Part shown: one piece after another, positions 1 to 11,674 of the stretch
How positions within the stretch are numbered: position 1 is the first letter of the stretch
How the letters are laid out: every line of letters starts with the position of its first letter
From: Bombus terrestris
Taxonomy: Eukaryota; Arthropoda; Insecta; Hymenoptera; Apidae
Reading direction: 5' to 3'
NCBI RefSeq assembly: GCF_910591885.1
Contig: NC_063274.1
Location: 9,467,725 to 9,531,724 of the forward strand
DNA length: 64,000 nt
Notes under the pieces: model-generated
What the model was told of the DNA's origin: nothing
The model's input: only the letters and a program-made list of their open reading frames with translations
Databases searched by the model: none
Translations under genes and position numbers: made by a program

Positions 1-2940
1 TTTGATAAATTATTATAGAAGTGTGTAATAACATTTTCCTTATTTCTTCTTTTGAAACCACTATGTATATTTCTAAGCTCGTATAACAGCCGATAAAATT
101 ACAATTTATTTAGGATACCATAAAAAAATAAGTTGCGATATTCATGTTTCCAAGTGATCGATCAGTCTTTTGGGAGAACCTATTGTGAAGGAAGGTATTT
201 ACTTTTTTATAAAGTTAAAAGTATCTTTTCCTAAGGACGATCATAAGTTTTGCAAAACCCCAAGGAATACACCGTTCCTTTGCATATGGTTCTTTTGTGT
301 TACGTTCCATTCATTAGCATACACATTCGTAAATTTTCATTTTCTTTTGTAAGAATCTCCTCGGACGTTCAGCGAGGCATAGCACGAGTAAAACAATAAA
401 GGTTAATGTTTCGATATAAAAGCATGCAGAAACTCGGGTAACGTCACAATCAATCTCAATTCTCCTTCGACCTGTTCGTATTCCGAGATCTTCCACGAAG
501 GAACCTTTATTGCATGGTAAATCATAATGCAACATGAATCATAGCGATTCGCTCGAAGAAAGCCGCATTCTAGTCCGAATTCATGGAATCTTTTCTTCAG
601 TTTTCTCGCGTTTGGTCGAGTTCCTCAGGTACTTACACGGACGTTGAGTGTTTTCAATTTACCTTTCGTTCGCTTTTCCTAACTCTATAAAACACTACTT
701 TCGCGCAATGACTGTCTCCGACGAGAAGTCGTGTATCTTTAAGAGCACTTTACACCCATCTAGTAGTTACACGAACGAGGAGTGCATAAATTGAGGAGGG
801 TCAATGATTCGCTACCATGCAGGAAATATCGATTCAACGTTCGACATCCTTAGGTTATGCTCGGTGAAGTTGGTACTTAGACGAAGAGTCGAATGTCAGG
901 AGTTTCCTCTTGGCGTGTTTGCATCGGTGATTTAGGGACTCGCCATTAGTGTTATCAAATAAATATGTGGAAGTGAAGAGTTAAAAGAGAGGCTCTCTCT
1001 ACTTGAACGTTGAAAATATTTCAAAATTTGTTGGATAAAAAGGGAAAAGGGAAAGTATTCTAGAAATTTCTAGCTTGCCGACATGCAAAATATGGCAATA
1101 CATATGTGATATTTTAAAAAATGTTTTTAGAAATAATACGTGACGTTTTGTTGTTGCACGCGAGAAATAGCAAGGTTGAATTTGGCCTGCAAACGAATAG
1201 AAACAGTTGGCACAAACATATTGGTCAATACGATTCTGTTTTCGCGTTCCAGCTAGTTCTATGTTATAACAATACTTTGTGTACATAAATATAATATGCA
1301 CGTGAATATTAGTTTACTATATTATTTTTCTCAACGTTCGAGGATCATGAAATCAAAAAATAACGCACAATAGGAAAACCTATCTTTCACGAGAATCGAC
1401 TCAATCATTCTAATCGGCATTGGTATTTTCCTATTTTCACGTCTAATCATTGGAGCATACAAAGTCATAATCCGAATTTCATACCATCATTTCTAGAACA
1501 TTTTAAAACTCAAACCGAGGATCTATGTGAAAAATGTTATCGCATAGTTGTTTAATTAATGTGCAGTATCCGCCACGACGACGAAATTCTCTTTATTCGT
1601 TGACCAGTAGCCATGGTAACATTGATGCGTCATCGGGAAACTTTTGTCCAGAGAGGAAACCATCGTTCTACTGTCATTGTATTCCTCCTCGCCAGTCTGT
1701 CGTGTTTTTCTCGAATTTCTAATGATTGTTTAACCACACGTGACGAGTTCTGTTTTTCACTTTATCGCGAGAAAACAGAAATAATGCGAGGTTATGCGAG
1801 TATCGTCGAAATTGCCAGGACATTTCGATAAGAGAAGGGAAAAAGAGCGACAAAAATGGAATCTGGGTCGTAATTGAAAATCAGTGGCGCGAAACACGGC
1901 ACATTGGTAACAATTGGTAATTGTGCTTTCTTTCGTTGATCTCACGGTCGCGTTTAATTATTGACCGCGTGCGCGATACCGTTTCATTGATGAATACGCG
2001 TTGACGAGCGAGTCAAATGTGCTCTTACGATCCGAATAATACGAGCGAACTTTAGATTCTAGCAAACCTGGCCTCAGCATTGATCATGCTTGTAAACGAA
2101 GGTTGCGTAGAAACGCGGTCATGTTTTTCAGCATTGATACGCATAATTAATGGCGATTGGACAGCAAACGAAAATTTGCGTCGCGTTTGTAATGAAAATA
2201 AACGAGGAAGAGTATTTTATGACAATGTATCTTTATTGAATGTATGAAACTTGAAAATGACTCTTCAAATTGGTTTAATAGTCGTGACGGCGTCTATTGG
2301 ACATCGAAGTACACAGAAATTCACGCACAAATTCAATTACATCAGTATTCAGACAAATTAAAAAGACGTGTTGATTTGAAATTTTATCTTTTCACAGATC
2401 TTCGTTATTTACCTTCGTATGGTTGAAGGATAGCGTTTCCTTTCCATTATAGTTGCTTATTATTTTCTTCGTGTAAGTAGTAAAAATTTATAACGAATAT
2501 TGTATCTTATCCTTATACAACAATTTTACTTTAAGATTCTGTGTCTATATTACTATTCAAAAATTGGGAATCAATAGTTGAAAAGTTACACCTGATGCGA
2601 TTATTTCTTGAACACGTATCAATATTAGCATTATCAGTCAACACATGTCAAGAAAATTTACCTGATCGATCATAGCGAGCCATCTTAAGAATCTACAGAA
2701 GAATTCCAATTAACCAAAAGTCAGGAAAGTTCAAGAATCCATCACCGTTCGACCTTGTGCATCTCGAAGATGAATTACGATACGTCGTTTGCCATCGATC
2801 AAGACCAAACTTCCTCGAGTTCGATCGAACTTCCAACTTTAGAGTCAAATTTCCCTTCTCTCTCGTGTACTAACAACGTCGCTTTAAACGCATAAAATTT
2901 GTCCCGTCAAAGACATATTTGTCGTCAGGTATATACGTTG
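1..2940. other. Gene-free AT-rich stretch
   Basis: I see no gene here. Open frames reach at most about 100 codons, at 999-1301 on the minus strand, and they look like AT-rich chance frames full of Phe, Ile, Lys and Tyr. Patches at 700-960 and 1560-2160 are somewhat richer in CpG and could be conserved noncoding sequence, but nothing in them is diagnostic. Near 2660-2700 the minus strand shows a weak acceptor and donor around 31 nt, which I did not accept as an exon. Confidence 0.6.
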
Positions 2941-3390
2941 CGAGCCAGGCTCTCCGTTTAACATTCACCGCCAATTAACGATCGCATCGCTCGTAATTCC
3001 CAGTACGTGAATCGAAATTGATAATAGTTAACATTGTTCCGTGTCGCGGGATAGCTCGAAGGATAGAATTATTGCTGGAACGGTCGGAGTCGATTTTACT
3101 CCGATTTCCACGATGCTCTCCACGCTCTCAGTGCGCCATAAATTTCATTCGTACGTCGCGTCGGGGACAATCGTTAGGGAGTTAATGGGCACGGCGGATC
3201 AAATTTCGAGATGTTATGGTACGGTCGTTTACGATGGAAGAAGAAAATGCACGGGAAAGTTAATAGCGTTGGGAGAGCACGGGCAAGCAGGAGAACAATT
3301 AAAACCGGGTACGTCAAACGGTCGAACGAGAACGATCGTCTTTTGTACGATGAGTCTATGTGGAACGGACGTAAGTGACGGTTGATTGAT
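2941..3390 (+). other. GC-richer island with open frame ending at a donor-like site
   Basis: This patch is visibly richer in G+C and CpG than its flanks. The plus strand is open from 3041 to 3385, 114 codons, but that frame begins at a GTG, and its first ATG in frame is well inside. A strong donor-like GTAAGT lies at 3371-3376, so the frame could be an exon ending at 3370. I see no pyrimidine-rich acceptor upstream and recognise no domain in the translation. It could equally be a regulatory element that is open by chance because GC-richer DNA has few stops. The exon reading is a minority view. Confidence 0.15.
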
Positions 3391-6300
3391 TCAACTTGAT
3401 TGAATAATGGGGAACGTGTGTCAGTCGTATTAGCTGTTTCGTTGTTTATTACCAGTGGACACCAGTTTTAAGAGTCTATACAATAGAACAATTTTATACT
3501 CATATTTTATACATAAAATGTATGTTACACAAAACATTTGGGAATAACACTATAATGGAGCAGGATTGTTATTTTCGTAAAAGATGTCTACATTCGTTCG
3601 AATACTCGTGTATTAATTGTATACATAGAAACTCGGGTATATGAGTGTATGAGAATAAGTGTTATTATTTGTGGAAATAAAATTTAGATATTCTAACAAG
3701 CTACAATAGGTCCTTCTACGGTATTTACTACTAGACGATTAAAGAAAACATTAAGTGATAAATGAGAATAAAGCAATACGCTTTCTTCAGTATTTTATTT
3801 TGCTTACAATTAGCTTTGTATAAAACTATGTCACGTTATACGAAATTTTATGGGAATTTAATTATCGCGTTGTAGGAGGATTACGTGCGCGGAAAGTAAA
3901 GTAATCTTGTTAGTATTCTTTGATATCATTTACCTTCTCGTTGTACGCTAGTATTAAGATGAAGATATTTTTTAATAAAAATTTGTAAATATGCTCTAGG
4001 TAAATTAACATATTATACTTAAGAGTTTTAGGTGGAAACTTTCATACCATCTTTTATCAGGTTGTATTTATTACAAATAATATGTTGGCATTTGTAAACT
4101 CGAAATTCTTCAAGAGAAATTAGATAGAAAAATAAATCAACATTACCAGCGGCTATGTATTTTAATTAAGAAAATCGAATCAACGAGTCAAGAACCACTT
4201 TTAGAGAATTAATTGTATCGGAATTCCTGGCGACGAGACAGTATCACCGGGGCTAGCTGCAAAATCCTTATTTGCATGTGCCCAAGTTACAACCCCATTC
4301 AATCATTCTTAATACCGAATTTATTAACCCGAACTTTATTCTCACGGCTTTATGTACATTTTCAACAACCCTTTTATGCGCCATTAAAGGAAAATTACAG
4401 GACGCGACAAGTTACTCGTGTGCAACTTTACACCTTTCCAACATTGCGCAACGATCGCGTGCCCGGTTGCAGTTAGACAGGCAGAGAAAAACGTTGGTTG
4501 ATGCCTTTCTTTTTCGTCGCCGCGATACAGAGCGTGTGACGCGCGTTAATCCACGCTCGCAAAATTATTTAGACGTTATGGTAGATAGTGTCCGCTGTTC
4601 CAGCTCATCATCTCATCAAGAGATCTCGTTGAACGTAATTGTTCCGCATTTACGCAGTTAGCTGCACTCTTACCCGAAATAGCGTGACTAATTAAAGTCT
4701 TCCTGCCATAGGAATCTTGCTCCGTTGATGAACATTGCAACTTTCTTTTTCTCGTACTAATTTTCATTAGTCTCAGACGATTAAAAGGAAAGTGTGCTAA
4801 TGATAATTCGTTGGTTTTACTGTTAGCGTTATTAGTCTGACTGGGAATGAAAGGTACTATGGGTTTAAAACCCATAATTTTATTATTTAAATGATTTGTA
4901 GATTTCTTATATACGTATTGATATTTACTACTCGTATGTCTTAGTCTCATGTAATTAGTTTGTAAGACACGAATTTTATGAAAAATGTTACTTTATAGTT
5001 AAAGAAGCTGCTAAAGCGTTAAAGATAAGTCACGCTCTATGAAGATGGTGAAAATTATTGATGATTTATCTCCAGAGTTTTAGGTTCTACTGTTTTATAG
5101 TATTAAGGTTTAGGATTATCGTTGTAATACTTGATAAGTCTATTTTCATTAACGTGACATTTTCCTTCATGGGGTATAATGTTCCATTCAAAACTGTGTA
5201 GCTGTGAAAGAGATATTTTATATAATAATATTATCAGAAATAGATGTCAAGGAAGATTATCCCTTTCGTAGCACCTCATTCCTACGACAACTTTTTAACG
5301 AGAGTGTAAAATTAAATTTTTGTATAAAAACAATAATTATAAATTGTATGATATTTTGAATTACATGAGATGGTGAATGTGAATAAGTTAGATAAAGGTT
5401 GGCTGATAGCTCTCGACCACTCTATTCACATTCAAGAACCAGCCTGATTAGTTTCGTGATCTGTCTGACACGAAGTTGGAGGAGTAAATGAGCTCGAGTT
5501 GCGCGTTTTCGACAGCGACAGAGACAGCGACCGCTATCTTTAAAAGGTTTCGTGGAAATTCACATTTGCTAATATCACGATGATTTTCTGCTTAAGCTAA
5601 CCTTGTGATTTATCAATTTTTACCCTTTCATAAGCAAAATTTCCTCTCACATTATAAACCGTTAATTTCCAGTAATTCGAGCAGATCAACAAAAATCAAC
5701 TTGAGTGGAAATCAAATCACTTTTTGAAATATTATAAATTCATAGTGGACTAATATTCGTGTTAATAAACTTTCGCTCTTTTAAATACGAAACCTATCCT
5801 TGTTTTTCTCTTTCAATAAATAAAAATTTTTTACAATCTAAGCTCCTGCACGCTTACATACTCACGCATGTTTATATCTATTTATATCTATATCATATGA
5901 ACGTTTGCTTGTTTTTACAAACTTTCAATTGCCTCCTTTCAGCCATTGTCATCGACAGTTCGAAAGTCTTTCTCGCCCTGCGATGAAAAGATTGATTACA
6001 ACTAAACGAAGAAGCACCGCGAGAGCACGACAAACGCAATTAGAGACACGAGATTGAGACCTGATTTTGTTAGCTGTGGATCTTTGGTCGGTGTTTGTTT
6101 TACACGATAACAGGATTCCATAAAGATAACGTAAACATAGATCCCGTTGTCTCATCGGGGAAAACGTCTTTTTCATTCCCTCTGTCGCATATTCGCGCCT
6201 TCTCTTCCCTCTGTCGGTCCGCGAAATTGGTTTTCAAGAAGAAGTAATCTCGAGCTCCAAAGAGGTCCAATGTCCCAACGGAGGAGTACCTAATGAAGTG

Positions 6301-7745
6301 TACGTGAGAAACAAGTCATCGTCTGGTAAGAAGACCCGCGGGATGGCAAACAACAAGACTGCGGAGAGGCTGCGGTGAGAATCTTTCGTTCGTCAAGCCG
6401 TGCGAACCCGTTGGAAAAAGAACTTTCCCGAAAGTTCTCCACCCTCCAATCTGTAGCGCTCCTACTCGCACGTGCTACCACGAAACGACTTTCGCATCCG
6501 AGCATTTTCTTTCGACGAATCATCGGCCACTTTCGTCCGAAACTTTCGTTCAAGTTTACCTATTTGTTTAACGCGACCACTGGCGGATAGGATACCCTTA
6601 ACAAGCTGGCTGATCGCGTTTCATCGGGAAAACCATGATGGATGGCTCCTATATGGTGTTACCTAGGTAACTCGTATGTGGTATATACCTTCTGCGAGTC
6701 GTTTACCGTGGTAATGTTGGGGATAATGAGAGAATTTTTGTTTGGTTTCTTTACCTAAGGAATGGCTTCTTTCCGTTTCTCCTGTCTCAGGCTGGAAGCC
6801 TTGGTTTTTAAAACGGAGGGTGGTTTGGATCATTGAAATGTTAAAGCAGGTTTTAGAATTGATTGGAGAATATTTTGTTATTGAATTCTAGGATTGTTGG
6901 AGTACGTATTGAGACATTTTTTCAACCTTCGCAAATAACTATTAAATTATATTTACATCCGATATTGTATGTGAATGCACGTATTCTACATTACTGGAAA
7001 TATTTAGATACGTTTAACGAGCTACGTTTTTCAATGCTAAATAGTAGAAGTTAAATTTCTAAATTGTTTGAAAAATATGTAACTCGTGTATGCGAAATAT
7101 CTGTCCCATAGAGAATAAGATGTTGGAAGATAATTTTGTCGCCATCGTTAGAATTTGTAGGGTACACCTTGCAGCACATTATATGGCTCACCTAGCAGCT
7201 GCATTCTAAAGCGTTAAAATTGATACACGAGGGAACGTAAGTACATGTAATAAAATGTTGAAGAGAATAGTCATACGGGAGCCGAGTATCTGGGGCAAGT
7301 CTCGTGTCTTTTTCGGTAAGAGATGGAAAGAACAGGGTGATTTAAGGAGCTCCAGCTTCCTATATCCTCTTTCTTTTTTTCCTTTTTTTTGCGATTGCAA
7401 CAATGCATTTCCGTGGCGCAATTGCATTTTACTTTCTAAATAGAATCCACATATTTTGGACGCAGGAATCCATTCGTTTCATCATATCTCCCATGCACAA
7501 TGAATATATTATAAAACATTGTTATGTATCTTCCCTGTGTTTTAAAATATTCAATTGCAGTGATGCAACATTCAAGTATTTTTCAGAAAATCCCAAATTT
7601 CTCGGAAACGTTACACAACAAGAAAGATGAATAATATTACTATTTTATACCTATTTATTTTATTTCTAAGCAGTATCACACTCGAATTGTCGCTTCCAGA
7701 TAAAGCTTTATATTTTACGGACAAGGTTGTGTCAGTCAAATAAAG
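3391..7745. other. Gene-free stretch, with one short palindrome
   Basis: I see no recognisable gene. The region 4200-4680 is C-richer and holds a 129-codon plus-strand frame overlapped by a 124-codon minus-strand frame at 4576-4950; neither resembles a protein I know. A nearly perfect palindrome at 4858-4876 has arms TATGGGTTT and AAACCCATA around a single A. An octamer motif ATTTGCAT occurs at 4270-4277. The rest is AT-rich with occasional CpG-richer patches near 5950-6650. Confidence 0.55.
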
Positions 7746-8165
7746 ATGAATCCCATGGTGTTATTTAATATCAGATGCAACAAGCTGCGATATTGCTTGA
7801 ATATTAACGCTCCCCTCGAAGCGGACAGGAGTAACTCCTGGAAGCCTCAAACAATGCTAACTATAACAGCCGAAGCCATGAAAGCCTCTAAAACCACAAA
7901 TGACACTTATGTTGGGTCACCCTATATGGAACTTATAGAAGGTTGGCAAGGACCCCTGTTGTGCTCTTCTGAGGGTCAAGTACCAAAACTCGCCCAACCT
8001 ATCGTATGACAGACCTCGCTGAACTGCAACATATGAACGCTTTGGTCTTTCTCTTTGATACTCTCATTGACAATAGTTTGTAACACCCTAGGTGGGCAAT
8101 CCTGGTGGGTAGCTTTGGATATATTGTCTGTCAAGGGATATGAAGAACGAGGAAGTGGCAGTAAA
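7746..8165. other. Anomalous coding-like patch, possible mobile-element or gene relic
   Basis: Texture changes sharply here: AT falls, homopolymer tracts vanish, and the sequence reads like coding DNA. On the plus strand an ATG frame runs 7746-8009 (87 codons), and its TGA overlaps the ATG of a second 25-codon frame at 8006-8083, an ATGA overlap. The minus strand between 8165 and about 7970 is also open over more than 50 codons, in a frame with a balanced, protein-like composition, and then breaks into short pieces with stops. I cannot tell which strand is sense and recognise no family. A decayed transposon or retrocopied gene is the likeliest explanation. The ATGA overlap may be coincidence. 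Confidence 0.35.
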
Positions 8166-9893
8166 CAATTTTAAATGTATTTTCTATTATTATGCTGCTA
8201 ACATCTGGAAGCGAATTTATTGATTCTACGCTTTTCGTGTAAATTGAAAATTTCTAAAAACATACAATAACTGCCAAAAGATGTAGACGGCACCAGTCTA
8301 AGATCCAAGATCTAAGATGTAATCTAAATTAATCTTTATTTTTCACATAGAATAATTCTATATAAATTGATTTCATTCAAAAAGTCGAATTATACATAGT
8401 ACAGTCGTTAATTTTGAATTTCGTCTAAATTACCTCAACTACTTTTTAGTCAACATCAATGGCAAGAAAGATGTCAGCCTCTCAACAGTTATAAAGAAGA
8501 AATAGGTGACACAGTTTGACTTAGATCGTGTCATTGGCGGGTAAAATGTTCTAAAGCCCGACAATATCAAACACGACGATAGAACGTGATGAGCAACCGT
8601 GGCAGAAGAATTTCAAGTTTTTCCGATGGCGAATGAAATTGAAGAAAGCTGGGGTAAAACCTTAAAAGCTGTCAGGCAATCACGCCGCACGAGTATCGTA
8701 AAACTATCCTCGCATTACACGTAGTCCAGCACTTTTTCATGCTAGAGATGAAAGAACTCGATGACTCACTTTTTCGCGATTTCATCAGCGCTTGGTCACG
8801 TTAACGAACCTCTAATTACCAGTTAGTGGCTCGATCGTGCCGCGGAATCGTCTAAGATTTGTCCAAGGATAATTTATATGGTAATTAGCCGGTGTGGCCG
8901 TAACCTGGTTTCTTTCTATCACTATTTCTCCATCGCTTTTCTGCTCGTGTTTACGTTTGCACAATACAAAAATGAAACTCGAAGAAACAAAACGAGAGAG
9001 AACGGGACGAAAAAGGGAAAAGGAAAACGGAGAAAGGGAGAAAGAGACAGAGACACGTCATTCAACATTCGTTACGGCCCACGATGTCTTTGTTCACCGG
9101 CGCGTCCCTGTTCGCGGCAACTTCCGGTTTGCAAAGTTTAGCTACGTGCACGCCATAAAACCGTCGACCGAACAAAAAGCGTCATTATGAAATCATCCTT
9201 TCCTTCTCCGAGGCTCTCAGCGCTTCTGTTGCGCTTCGAGAGTAAATCTGTATGTACAGCGTGATAAATGTGCCACTTTACGATCCGATAATTACCGCTG
9301 CACATGTACGGGTTCGCCATAATTAAGCCGGCGTATGCGATTCGAGTGGCTCGTGCCTCCAGGCCAGAAGCTCTGGCTCGTGCGGTTCCTTTCTTCGTTC
9401 TTGCAACTGTTTGCCATGGTTCGGCTAACGGTGAATCGGATGATGGAAAACGTAAAAAAAGAGATTATTAGAAGGTGGATCGTTAATGAGAGTAGTGATT
9501 CAAATTTGTGGAAACGTTTATTATTGTGTAGACTTTTAGGGAGGCATTCAGTCATTGGAATTAACGAAGAAGTTTATGGTAGATGTTAGGGAATGTGATT
9601 GTTAATTAAACAGTAAGGAGAAGAATATACATAGGAACATATAATCGATTTTATTTTGTTATTTATAAGCAACGTTGAATATGGGCGTACAAGCTTAGTT
9701 GGCTGCTCTCTGAATACCAATTTAACTAGCGCGCTTCTTTAAAAATTGGAAAATCAATTTACAACCGTGACGTTAACTACTATCTTTGAATATTCGGTCA
9801 GTAGATCTATTTATGGCTATCCCTGCTGTGAAACGGAAATCATAAACCGTTTTTTATATAAAATAGGTAAAACTGCAGCTTTCTGTCTTACAG
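8166..9893. other. Gene-free stretch
   Basis: I recognise no gene. The part from 8790 to 9360 is CpG-richer, includes a purine-rich run at about 8980-9060, and is open in several short frames on both strands. It may be conserved noncoding DNA. The rest is AT-rich. Confidence 0.55.
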
Positions 9894-9929
9894 AACCAAT
9901 TTAAAAACTTGTAAAATCTTCTGTTTCAG

Positions 9930-9970
9930 ATTTCCATCCCATGAGGAACAGGAAGATCGAGATTTTCGAG
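9930..9970 (+). CDS. Candidate small internal exon (41 nt, or 77 nt from 9894)
   Basis: This is a possible plus-strand exon, inferred from splice-like signals only. A pyrimidine-rich acceptor (cttctgtttcag) ends at 9929, and a good donor (CGAG followed by GTAAGA) starts at 9971. A second acceptor-like site, ttctgtcttacag, ends at 9893, exactly 36 nt upstream and in frame, so a longer 77-nt version beginning at 9894 is possible. One frame is open throughout: it takes one base to finish a codon, gives 13 residues rich in Glu, Asp and Arg (25 in the long form), and leaves one G at the end. Another frame in the short form is also open and contains an ATG. The leftover G is phase-compatible with the candidate exon at 52671. 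I recognise no protein family. Chance pairing of acceptor and donor in 64 kb is quite possible. Confidence 0.3.
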
Positions 9971-11199
9971 GTAAGACCGAGTGATCATTAACGAGTCTGT
10001 GTGCGTCTCTGATGTGCTTACGTAGCCTAATGACAGCGCTTTCAAAGAAACGTGCCGTGACTCGATTTAGATGTACGATTCTCGCCGTTTTCAAATCGAG
10101 GCGGTTGTTCCTGCTGAGACCCCGTACAGTTTCTTTTCTCATATGTAATGCGTTGCTCGCGTCTCCGGTTCGGATTTTCCATTTTGATTCCAAACAATAT
10201 CACTCACGACCACAGAAAGGTCACCTGACAGCTAGTACGATTATTACTATGGACGATGGAAGAAATTAATTTTTCACTGACCCGGCCAGCTGGCAATACT
10301 AATTATTTACAGTCGAGAGTACTAAAAATTAAATGGCACGCTGTGAGCGAGTTGAAGCAACTCTGCCATTTTTATGATGAAAACAGAAAAAAATAGATGG
10401 TCTGGCAAAATATAGCGAATCTGGAAGTCTGGTAAAAATAACACGGAAATGGGAAAAATACAGAAAACAAAGGAAACGAGATTGAAATGAAAATCTCCGA
10501 TCCGAAAGAGCTTTTTATTTAGCTCGTTAATTGTAGTTGAGGCAGATTTCTCCACTCGTGCGGTGCTTCAGGGCTGCTGTGTCGGTTGGTTGAAATTTGT
10601 TAATTTTTAATGGACCATGGCTAACAAACCTAAAAATCCAACTTTTTCTTCCTGTTTCTCTCTCCTCCTTCCACTCTCCGTTGCTTTGAAGTTCCGCCAC
10701 AGGCTAGGATCTTACTTTTGTTGCATCTGAAATAAAGATATAAACTTTCGCAAGGCGAAAGAGTAGAATTAAAAAATCGTAGACTTGATTCTGTAACGAG
10801 GCCTGTTTTCACGAGAAACCTCGCGGAGCCGATTCGTCAGGCGAAGGCCTCGTCCTAAATGCGCTCTCGCCGTTCGTGTTCACCGTTCTCGTCTAATTGT
10901 TTGGTAAAAAAACGTCGGCACCACGCCATTCTCGTGCGGCCATTCGGTTAACCGGCAACGAACCCATTCAGATTGCTCGGTCATCGCTGCAAATACTTTT
11001 GTTGCCTTTTACCACGACGCAGGCAGGCGTTTCGTGTATCTCTCTGACTGGACAGAAATATAAGACTCGAACGATGTCTATTGTTCCCTTACGTTGGATT
11101 CGAGTTTAACTATCTTTTTTTTTTTAAATTATATATCGCTATATTATTTAAATTTTGGGATATTTATATCGTTGCTCATTGAATTTGTATGAGTTGGAT
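9971..11199. other. Gene-free stretch
   Basis: I see no gene. The part from 10000 to 10220 and from 10800 to 11100 is CpG-richer. A minus-strand acceptor-like and donor-like pair around only 11 nt at 10716-10726 was rejected as an exon. Confidence 0.55.
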
Positions 11200-11674
11200 T
11201 ATACAGGCTGCGGCCGAAAATTATGCATAAAAGGGCACGTGGTGATTCTTCATGAAAAGAACTAAGTGTAAGATAAAATCCCATCCGGAGCTTAGTTTTT
11301 GAGAAAATCGAATTTAAAAATTTATCAGGTATACTCGAACATGGTTAATTTTGGACTGGACAGGACTAAATAATCAGCAGGAAGTCATTCTACGTGTGAG
11401 GATAAATCGAAAGTGTAGAATAACATTTTTTCACAAGGTGCTTTATTTCCGAGAAAAATAAATTTGAAAATCTATCATACGCGACTACTAGGCAGATTCA
11501 CGACTAAACACGTACAAATTCAATCTTCTGGAAATGATACCTTAAATGGAAAAATTATATTCTTCATTTTTCTATGTTACTACTACATTTTCTTTTTTTT
11601 TTTTTTTTTTTTTTATTTTTTCATAAGAAGCCACCCATTTGGCTTGGATATAACTTTAGGTCGCACCCTGTATA
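11200..11674. mobile_element. Non-autonomous DNA transposon relic with long inverted repeats
   Basis: The left end reads tatacaggctgcggcc at 11200-11215. The reverse complement of 11659-11674 reads tatacagggtgcgacc, identical at 14 of 16 positions. Similarity between the ends continues inward for roughly 75 bp, including gattcttcatgaaaagaac on the left against a matching gcttcttatgaaaaaat on the right. There is no transposase frame, so this is a MITE-like or internally deleted copy of 475 bp. It contains a direct repeat of about 27 bp (GAGAAAATCGAATTT-like) at 11301 and 11451, exactly 150 bp apart. A run of 22 T at 11593-11614 sits just inside the right repeat. Target-site duplication is unclear because both ends are flanked by TA-rich sequence. 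Superfamily is not assigned. Confidence 0.75.
11593..11614. repeat. Poly-T run (22 T)
   Basis: This uninterrupted run of 22 T lies inside the right inverted repeat of the transposon relic. It pairs with an A-rich stretch of the left repeat, so it may be an expanded part of the element rather than an independent insertion. Confidence 0.9.

Noticed and set aside
2661..2705. Minus-strand acceptor and donor around a 31-nt piece containing an ATG
   Set aside because: The donor is a weak GTAAAT, the piece is very short, and nothing nearby supports a minus-strand gene.
4272..4950. Overlapping 129- and 124-codon frames on opposite strands
   Set aside because: The frames shadow each other, with no recognisable domain and no splice context.
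10711..10740. Minus-strand 11-nt microexon between TTTCAG and GTAAGATC
   Set aside because: Exons of this size are rare, and the match is expected by chance in a 64-kb window.
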